DNA from: an uncultured Actinomycetes bacterium
GTDB lineage: Bacteria; Actinomycetota; Actinomycetes; S36-B12; UBA5976
NCBI GenBank assembly: GCA_903951185.1
Contig: CAJBBC010000073.1
Location: forward strand, 1 to 5,072
Reading direction: 5' to 3'
Length of the DNA stretch: 5,072 nt
How positions within the stretch are numbered: position 1 is the first letter of the stretch; every line of letters begins with the position of its first letter. The notes under the pieces were generated by a model. That model searched no databases and was not told the DNA's origin. It was given only the letters and a program-made list of their open reading frames with translations. This document shows, one piece after another, positions 1 through 5,072 of this stretch. Both the position numbers and the translations under genes were made by a program.

Positions 1-16
1 GTGCGAAACTAGTCCA

Positions 17-1228
17 ATGGATGTCTTAATACTTGTCGGAATCGCACTAGGCACTGCCTTAGTCACTGGGTTTGTAGTTAGTTCTGTCGTATCACGGAGT
101 CTTAAATCGAGTGGTGGGTTGACGCCAGAAGAAATCAGAAGACAAGTTGGCGATGCAGCTCGCGAACATTTAATTACTGCTCAAGAATTACTAAGCAACT
201 CAACAGAGCAAAGATTACAGACCACAACTCAATCTGTGGCTGAACAAACACGTGCGGCAAATACTTCACTTCAAGAATTAATCAAGCCTCTAAAAGAAAG
301 TTTGCAGTCGCTAGATAATAAGGTAGCTGAACTTGAAAATAAGCGAACTGATGCCTACGCCAGGCTTAATGAACAAGTAACCAACACTCACTCCATCCTG
401 GAGACACTTCGTGGTGAAACAACTTTGTTATCCAGTGCACTACGCCGTAGTGACACTCGAGGTCGTTGGGGTGAACTTCAATTACGCCGGATTATTGAAT
501 TAATCGGCATGAGTGAACATATGAGTTTTGTTGAGCAGAAACAACAACAGGGTGAAGGTACCGGTAAGCCTGATGTAACTGTATTTTTGCCCGGCCAACG
601 AGTGCTCTATATAGATAGTAAGGCGCCAATGAGTGCTTACCTTGATGCACTTGAAGAAACTGATCCTGATCGAAAAATTGCCTACTTAGAGTCACACGCA
701 AAAGCACTCAAGTCACACGTAACAGCGCTATCCAAACGTTCGTACTCAAGTGATGAAGTGGCTTTAGATTACGTAATTATGTTTATCCCAACTGAATCTT
801 CGCTGGCAGCTGCTTGTGAGATTTACCCAAACTTAATTGAAGATGCAGTTGGCGCCGGAGTTGTTCTTGCTTCACCTACTTCGCTAGTTGCAGTGTTAAG
901 TAACATCTCAATGATGTGGCGTGAAGATGCCCAAAATCGAAATGCAGATGAAATTTTGCGCACATCTCGTGAACTTCATGCCCGGCTTTCAGTCTTTATT
1001 GGTCACTTCAGCAAAATTGGCGATTACTTAAAGAAAAGTGTTGAAGCTTTCAATAGTGCAGTCAGCTCATTTGATACTCGAGTTATGAAAACAGCAACTG
1101 ATATACAAAACCTCGGCCGGTACACCGATGAACTACCCAGCGTTGCAAAGATTGAAGTTGAACCACGTAATTCTAAATATGAACAACCAGCACTTGGCTT
1201 AGTTTCAGAAGACGAAGAATCCGCTTAA
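17..1228 (+). CDS. rmuC: RmuC family DNA recombination protein
   Basis: This 403-residue protein has the usual RmuC layout: one N-terminal membrane segment (about residues 3-25), a Gln/Glu/Lys-rich probable coiled coil (about 35-145), then the globular RmuC core (about 146-370) and an acidic tail. Recognisable core motifs are RGRWGELQL (148-156), PDVTVFLPG (185-193), DSKAP (200-204), FIPTE (256-260) and SPTSL (286-290). From knowledge of the family, RmuC limits recombination and inversion at short repeats in E. coli and is predicted to have a PD-(D/E)XK nuclease-like fold; D186, D200 and K202 would be the matching residues here. It is probably membrane-tethered with the core in the cytoplasm. 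The ATG at 17 directly precedes the membrane segment, as expected, but has no visible Shine-Dalgarno sequence, and the frame stays open to the left edge, so a slightly earlier start cannot be excluded. The YibE/F gene follows after 17 bases on the same strand. Confidence 0.92.
   Translation: MDVLILVGIALGTALVTGFVVSSVVSRSLKSSGGLTPEEIRRQVGDAAREHLITAQELLSNSTEQRLQTTTQSVAEQTRAANTSLQELIKPLKESLQSLDNKVAELENKRTDAYARLNEQVTNTHSILETLRGETTLLSSALRRSDTRGRWGELQLRRIIELIGMSEHMSFVEQKQQQGEGTGKPDVTVFLPGQRVLYIDSKAPMSAYLDALEETDPDRKIAYLESHAKALKSHVTALSKRSYSSDEVALDYVIMFIPTESSLAAACEIYPNLIEDAVGAGVVLASPTSLVAVLSNISMMWREDAQNRNADEILRTSRELHARLSVFIGHFSKIGDYLKKSVEAFNSAVSSFDTRVMKTATDIQNLGRYTDELPSVAKIEVEPRNSKYEQPALGLVSEDEESA
434..457. 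repeat. Inverted repeat inside rmuC
   Basis: CACTACG (438-444) and CGTAGTG (446-452) are perfect inverted copies around a single C. The symmetry continues outward with AGTG (434-437) against CACT (454-457) if A453 is left as a bulge, giving 11 matched positions. It lies in the codons for S-A-L-R-R-S-D-T, just before the conserved RGRWGE motif of RmuC. It could be an RNA hairpin, a protein-binding site or a by-product of coding. No function is claimed. Confidence 0.4.
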
Positions 1229-1242
1229 CTAAAGTTCTTTAG
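1229..1242. repeat. Palindrome CTAAAGTTCTTTAG between rmuC and YibE/F gene
   Basis: CTAAAG and CTTTAG are perfect inverted copies separated by TT. They start directly after the rmuC stop codon and fill nearly the whole 17-base gap before the next ATG. The loop is too tight and the stem too AT-rich for a convincing terminator. A protein-binding site or chance are both possible. The gap contains no Shine-Dalgarno sequence. Confidence 0.3.
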
Positions 1243-1245
1243 TGA

Positions 1246-2526
1246 ATGTTTAACTATCACCAATACAATCAATGGATGGCTGCGAAACATTCTCATAAGA
1301 CAGATCTGCATCCAACGGCATCTGTTGATTGGATCGATAAGAGAAGTGAACGATACGTTCATGCGCTGCTGCTTGCATTCTTAATTCCACTAACACTGAT
1401 TGGAATTTATTTCATGGCCGCCACTTGGCCTGGAGAAAAATCAGGTGTTGATAGCGGCTCTCTAGGGTATGTAAATGACTCCAAGTTTTACTCTGCTGAA
1501 GTTACGCAAATTACAAAATTCGATTGCATTGCAAATGGAGCTACCCAGTTAACTGACGGTACATTTTCTCAATCCAAATGTGGAAAAATTGCTGCGAAAA
1601 TCTCAAATGAAGATTTAGTTGGTGAAGTAATAACTTTTGATGTTGAACCAATAATTCTTAAGTCCGGACTATCTATCGGCGACAAAGTTTCAGTGTTAGC
1701 AATTCCAACAGATACTGGCAATCAATATGTCTTTAACGATTTTGAGCGCACAAATGGCATTTTAATAATCCTTGGAATCTTTCTAGTTGTTATTTTTATA
1801 ATCACTGGATTCGGTGGTTTGCGTGCAATTCTGGGTCTATCTACAACTTTTGGTCTTTTAATTTATTACTTAATTCCAACATTGCTGGCAGGTGCAAATG
1901 TAATTTCATCAATTGCAATTTTGCTATCGGCAACTGTGGCATTCGTGCTCTACTTTGTCCATGGATTTTCATTAAAGACAGGTGCGGCAATCCTGGGAAC
2001 TCTTTCTGGAACTGTGCTGGCTGGCTTTGGTGCATATTTTGCTACTAGCTTATTAAAGTTAACCGGTATTACCGATGATGAAGATTTAGTTCTGGATGCA
2101 ATCGCCTCAAATGTAAAACTTGGCGACCTATTAATTGCCAGCATTATTATTGCGAGCTTAGGTGCTTTAAATGACGTTACTGTCACACAAAGTTCTGCAG
2201 TTTGGGAGTTGGCTCAAAGTCAAGAACGAACCAATCGCCGCAGTTTATTTGTTAATGGTATGAAAGTTGGCCGTGACCACATAGCTTCATCGATTTACAC
2301 AATTGCTTTTGCTTATGTTGGCTCTGCGCTTGTGACTTTGATGTTGGTTACGTCAGCAGGTGCACCTTTTGACCGAATGATAAATGACGAATTAATCGCG
2401 CAAGAAATTGTTTTAATCTTGATTGGCTCTATAGCTTTAGCAATAAGTACGCCGATAACTACTGGGATAGCTGCAGTATTCGCCAGCAGTATTCGCACCA
2501 AAGAGGATTTAAACTCAGTTTCTTAA
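1246..2526 (+). CDS. YibE/F family multi-pass membrane protein
   Basis: This 426-residue protein belongs to the YibE/F family, whose biochemical role is not established. A His-containing cytoplasmic N-terminus is followed by a first membrane segment (about 38-59), an extracytoplasmic domain (about 60-168) and roughly seven more hydrophobic segments (about 170-188, 195-214, 217-239, 244-270, 292-308, 346-368 and 386-411). The family call rests on the second half, especially GALNDVTVTQSSAVWEL (306-322) and GRDHIASS (342-349). C94 and C112 in the outer domain could form a disulfide. An in-frame TGA lies immediately before the ATG at 1246, so this is the earliest possible start. The ATG at 1276 (residue 11, MAAKHSHK) is a credible alternative, because actinobacterial relatives often begin with a short HSH-like sequence; neither start has a Shine-Dalgarno site. 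It probably shares a transcript with rmuC. Its stop codon overlaps that of the converging ABC gene. Confidence 0.9.
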   Translation: MFNYHQYNQWMAAKHSHKTDLHPTASVDWIDKRSERYVHALLLAFLIPLTLIGIYFMAATWPGEKSGVDSGSLGYVNDSKFYSAEVTQITKFDCIANGATQLTDGTFSQSKCGKIAAKISNEDLVGEVITFDVEPIILKSGLSIGDKVSVLAIPTDTGNQYVFNDFERTNGILIILGIFLVVIFIITGFGGLRAILGLSTTFGLLIYYLIPTLLAGANVISSIAILLSATVAFVLYFVHGFSLKTGAAILGTLSGTVLAGFGAYFATSLLKLTGITDDEDLVLDAIASNVKLGDLLIASIIIASLGALNDVTVTQSSAVWELAQSQERTNRRSLFVNGMKVGRDHIASSIYTIAFAYVGSALVTLMLVTSAGAPFDRMINDELIAQEIVLILIGSIALAISTPITTGIAAVFASSIRTKEDLNSVS

Positions 2527-2544
2527 AGTCTTAACTGATTGTTT
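2511..2544. terminator. Weak candidate bidirectional terminator hairpin
   Basis: AAACTCAGTT (2511-2520) can pair with AACTGA (2533-2538) plus GTTT (2541-2544), leaving a two-base bulge and a 12-base loop. The loop holds the stop codons of both converging genes. Position favours a two-way terminator, since there is no other non-coding space between the genes. The stem is AT-rich, the loop is large and no clear run of T follows on either strand, so the case is weak. Confidence 0.22.
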
Positions 2545-3839
2545 GCAATTTCCATAATACGATCATCGTGTGTTGCCACCAATAAAGTTTTATCTGAGGC
2601 AAGCAAAGCGTTAAGTACCAAATCTGTCATTTCTTGATCAAGCGCTGAAGTTGGTTCATCAAGTAACAAAAATTCCGATGGGTTCGCAAGTGCGATTGCC
2701 ACCAGCGCGCGTTGTTTTTGACCGCCCGAAAAAGTCTTTAACGGGCGATTAATTAATTCAGTTAAGGCTAAGTCTGAAATTAACTCTTGGGGAACTCTTA
2801 GCTCAGCTAGATTCAATTCAAGTGCGAAGATATTTTCTAAATTGAAGTATGCCGGCGCTAACTTACTATTCATTTGGATATCACCCAAAAAGTCATGGTG
2901 CAAGTTGCTTAGCGTTTTTAGTAATGTAGTTTTACCAGCGCCGGATTTTCCGAAGACTGCAAAAATTTCTGCTTGTTTTATTTCAAAAGTCAGATCTTTT
3001 GAAACTAAGTGAGATCCATGTTTCGTGGTTAGTTGTTTAACGTCGACCACGTTTTGGTAGCTACTAGCGCGCTTAGCTTTCTTAATTTCAACAATATTTG
3101 CTTCATGAATACGTCCGGTTAAATTCGCTCCGGAGTTCGAATAGGTTATTTCAACTGCAGGAGCTAAACCATCAAGCACTTTGTCTGGTAATTTCAGCCA
3201 GCCATTTGGATCTACAACCTGCTTTTCATCAGAGCCAGGTGTCCATACTTCACTGATTCGACCATCGCGTAATCGAACCACTCGATCTGCAATTTTTTCA
3301 GCTGAAGGATCATGGGTAACTAGAAGTACTGCCGAATTATTCTTAGTAGCAGTCTCTTTAATAAATTGATAAACCAATTCGGACTCTTCGTGACCTAGCG
3401 CACCTGTTGGTTCATCGGCAAGCAATAAATCAACATCAGCCGATAAAGCTAACGCAATTGCGATTATCTGCGCTTGCCCTCGACTTATTTCAGTTGATTT
3501 CATGGCAAGTAATTCGTTTGAAATAAGTGAGATATTTTCATTACGGTCCAGAACTTCGAAATGCTGTTTCACAGTTAACTCTGGAATCAAATTATCAAAC
3601 TGGTTTACTACAGCAATCCGTGGAACAATTCCGTCGAAATTCGCAAGTTTAATTTGACCAGCTGATTGCTTTAATTCGCCTGACAAAATTGAAATTAATG
3701 TTGTCTTTCCAGAACCATTTGGTCCGCGAACTATACAAATTTCATTTTCACCAAGCGTTAAATTCAGATCACTTAGCGCAACAACTGCTTGAGCTTCATC
3801 GCCATATATTTTTGTTAGACCTTTAATTTCTACTTGCAT
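2523..3839 (-). CDS. Tandem ABC transporter ATP-binding protein (two NBDs)
   Basis: This 438-residue cytoplasmic ATPase has two nucleotide-binding domains on one chain and very likely powers the FtsX-like permease encoded just upstream. Domain 1 (about 1-195) has A-loop Y12, Walker A GPNGSGKTT (39-47), Q-loop Q80, a degenerate signature ISRGQ (118-122), Walker B LLLADEP (138-144) with E143, an altered D-loop GALG, and H176. Domain 2 (about 263-438) has Walker A GKSGAGKTT (297-305), N333 where the Q-loop Gln is expected, signature FSGGQ (370-374), Walker B LLLDEP (391-396) with E395, D-loop SALD and H424. An interdomain linker (about 200-262) contains an AbrB-like stretch. The ATG at 3839 is chosen because GGAG lies six bases upstream and the ABC fold begins immediately (MQVEIKGLTKIYG). 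An earlier in-frame ATG at 3875 would overlap the permease and add 12 residues with no family resemblance. The start is one base past the permease stop, implying coupled translation. Confidence 0.92.
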   Translation of the reverse strand: MQVEIKGLTKIYGDEAQAVVALSDLNLTLGENEICIVRGPNGSGKTTLISILSGELKQSAGQIKLANFDGIVPRIAVVNQFDNLIPELTVKQHFEVLDRNENISLISNELLAMKSTEISRGQAQIIAIALALSADVDLLLADEPTGALGHEESELVYQFIKETATKNNSAVLLVTHDPSAEKIADRVVRLRDGRISEVWTPGSDEKQVVDPNGWLKLPDKVLDGLAPAVEITYSNSGANLTGRIHEANIVEIKKAKRASSYQNVVDVKQLTTKHGSHLVSKDLTFEIKQAEIFAVFGKSGAGKTTLLKTLSNLHHDFLGDIQMNSKLAPAYFNLENIFALELNLAELRVPQELISDLALTELINRPLKTFSGGQKQRALVAIALANPSEFLLLDEPTSALDQEMTDLVLNALLASDKTLLVATHDDRIMEIANNQLRL

Positions 3840-3840
3840 T

Positions 3841-5072
3841 TCAAACTCCGATCTTTCTAGTTTGAATGCGAGCATTTGTTGCTAAGACAACGAATCCGAT
3901 AATCCAGAGCAATAAGGCAATTTGAATTATCTGAGCAAAATTAAACATGGTGACTAGCGGTGGAGCGGCCACATCTCCATTGATGTCAAATGCAAGTTGC
4001 TCAATGTACCTTGGTAGCAAAGTCCAAGTGGTTAGGACTGCAATCGCTATCGCCCCTGAGACATAACTTAATATTCTGATAACTAAGTTCCGTTGAATTT
4101 TCTTGATCTTTAAACCGCTTGCTTGCCAACCAAATAATTGAGTATTTCTAAAAACGCTATTTGAAATAAATAGCAGTGCAATTAAATAAAGTAATCCGGC
4201 GCTAAGGATTAGCAGATAAATACCGCGAACCGTCCAAGTTGAATTCGTTGGTGAGAAATTATCAGCTTGAATGTTGGTCTGATTAAGAACAGTCAATCCA
4301 TAAAGTTCTTGATCAGCCCTAACTTCTGGATTAATTTCATTTGATAGCCAAAGCTCACTTACCCGGAGTAGTTCTGGACTCTTAGCAGCTAACTCGCGAG
4401 TTAAAGCATCGTAATCAATTAAAGCAAACCGCATCGGCACGGTTGGCAGTCTTGGGGTGACCTCAACAGCTTTCAGCGAGATCGAATGATCATTAGAAAT
4501 CCTAAGTTGTAAGTCTTTATTCTCAATTTGCGCCGCAGTTTGAGAATCAATAATTGCTGGGATCGCGCCGCTTGACTCAACTAGCGAAAAGTACGCTGGT
4601 CCAGTTAGTACGTTGTAGTTCCCACTTAATTGCGCTTCAGAAATTGACTGCAGACCATCCACTAAAACGTTTGTGACTTGAATTGTTCCAGTAGGTGCTT
4701 GCAAAGAATTATCGCCTTCACCAACAGCATGTTCACGTCGTGATTTAAAGTCGGCATTTTCAGTTACTTGAAAACCAATTAACGATTTAACATTTGTGGG
4801 CAGCTCACCAACAAATTCGCTTTCTTGATTTACAAAAATAATTTGAACTGATTCAGATCTGTCGTTTAAAACCCAGGCACTAAAATAAGTGTGTTCATTT
4901 AGCCCCGAAAGTTGCAAACTTATCTGCTTTGAATTGGCGATGTCTATTCCTATTACTGCGGAGTTGCCAGTAAGTAGTTGTCCTGACTGTTTTAAATTAA
5001 TTTTTGTTTGATTTGTTATGTCGGGAACATAATTCCAAACATGAGCATCTAAACCGATAAGTTGAGTTGGAA
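3841..5072 (-). CDS. FtsX-like ABC transporter permease, C-terminal part (5' end outside window)
   Basis: The frame is open from the right edge to the TGA at 3843-3841, so only the C-terminal 409 residues of a larger permease are visible. About the first 280 visible residues form a hydrophilic, probably beta-rich extracytoplasmic domain, including IPAIIDSQTAA (about 170-180) and TPRLPTVPMRFALIDYDAL (about 205-223), which resemble ectodomains of large actinobacterial FtsX-like permeases. Then come three membrane segments (about 283-305, 338-362 and 379-398). Between the first two lies a basic cytoplasmic stretch (about 309-336, with GWQASGLKIKKIQRN), the expected ATPase-coupling region of an FtsX domain. 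The protein ends with a short basic tail (IQTRKIGV). By analogy with MacB, LolCE and FtsX, the missing N-terminal part should hold a first membrane segment and possibly a second FtsX domain. Such permeases move or extract substrates at the outer membrane face or transmit force; the substrate here is unknown. The in-frame TTG at 4917 is not the start. Confidence 0.88.
   Translation of the reverse strand, partial: PTQLIGLDAHVWNYVPDITNQTKINLKQSGQLLTGNSAVIGIDIANSKQISLQLSGLNEHTYFSAWVLNDRSESVQIIFVNQESEFVGELPTNVKSLIGFQVTENADFKSRREHAVGEGDNSLQAPTGTIQVTNVLVDGLQSISEAQLSGNYNVLTGPAYFSLVESSGAIPAIIDSQTAAQIENKDLQLRISNDHSISLKAVEVTPRLPTVPMRFALIDYDALTRELAAKSPELLRVSELWLSNEINPEVRADQELYGLTVLNQTNIQADNFSPTNSTWTVRGIYLLILSAGLLYLIALLFISNSVFRNTQLFGWQASGLKIKKIQRNLVIRILSYVSGAIAIAVLTTWTLLPRYIEQLAFDINGDVAAPPLVTMFNFAQIIQIALLLWIIGFVVLATNARIQTRKIGV
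3846..3849 (-). promoter_or_regulatory. Ribosome-binding site (GGAG) of the ABC ATPase gene
   Basis: On the minus strand GGAG sits six bases before the ATG at 3839 and lies inside the last codons (I-G-V) of the permease gene. It decides the ATPase start in favour of 3839 over 3875 and indicates translational coupling, because ribosomes finishing the permease stop one base from the ATPase start. Confidence 0.7.

Noticed and set aside
1..16. Tail of an upstream gene ending with TAG at 10-12
   Set aside because: Only three codons would be visible before that stop, which is far too little to support a gene call.
1242..1253. GTG at 1242 as an alternative start between rmuC and the YibE/F gene
   Set aside because: It is out of frame with the YibE/F gene and meets TAA after three codons.
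492..2501. Several 60-80 codon open frames on the minus strand opposite rmuC and the YibE/F gene
   Set aside because: They lie wholly opposite well-supported genes, lack ribosome-binding sites and recognisable domains, and their residue content looks like antisense translation.
3840..3875. Earlier in-frame ATG at 3875 as the start of the ABC ATPase gene
   Set aside because: It overlaps the permease C-terminal codons, adds 12 residues unlike an ABC N-terminus, and lacks the well-placed GGAG that precedes the ATG at 3839.
4156..4174. Seven-pair inverted repeat GCTATTT / AAATAGC inside the permease gene
   Set aside because: It is short and AT-rich, lies within codons of a membrane segment, and is at the level expected by chance in AT-rich sequence.
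3841..4917. TTG at 4917 as the start of a short, 358-residue permease
   Set aside because: The same frame is open for 51 more codons to the window edge, the residues on both sides read as one continuous ectodomain, and a permease starting there would lack any N-terminal membrane segment or signal.
1..5072. CRISPR array, insertion sequence, tRNA or rRNA, toxin-antitoxin or phage-defence genes
   Set aside because: No repeat-spacer pattern, terminal repeats, transposase motifs, cloverleaf sequence or defence-type domains are visible, and coding genes leave only about 34 non-coding bases.

Overview
The window is almost entirely protein-coding, with no RNA gene, CRISPR array, insertion sequence or phage-like gene visible. 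It looks like a chromosomal stretch from a low-GC, compact-genome actinobacterium, possibly of the free-living planktonic type. Three things point there: an RmuC homologue next to a YibE/F-family membrane protein, a large FtsX-type permease whose ectodomain resembles actinobacterial FtsX-like permeases, and intergenic gaps of 17 bases or fewer despite AT-rich coding sequence. The taxonomic reading is inference from gene style, not proof.

Layout. The plus strand carries rmuC (17-1228) and, 17 bases later, a YibE/F-family multi-pass membrane protein (1246-2526). The minus strand carries the 3' part of a large FtsX-like ABC permease (from beyond the right edge down to 3841) and, one base after its stop, a tandem ABC ATPase (3839-2523). 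The two pairs converge, and their stop codons share the palindrome TTAA at 2523-2526. An imperfect inverted repeat (2511-2544) surrounds this junction and is a weak candidate for a two-way terminator.

How the genes work together. The permease and ATPase almost certainly form one transporter of the FtsX/MacB/LolCDE (type VII, mechanotransmission) class. The ATPase start has a GGAG ribosome-binding site inside the permease's last codons, so the two are probably translated as a coupled pair. Both nucleotide-binding domains sit on one chain. Their motifs predict one canonical and one degenerate ATP site, both helical subdomains look short, and the linker contains a stretch that resembles an AbrB-type swapped-hairpin motif. 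The substrate cannot be read from the sequence. RmuC is a predicted PD-(D/E)XK-fold protein linked to limiting DNA rearrangements. The YibE/F protein has no firm function. No functional link between the plus-strand and minus-strand pairs is evident.

The most interesting material is the asymmetric tandem ATPase with its linker. I did not find a clearly new multi-gene system.
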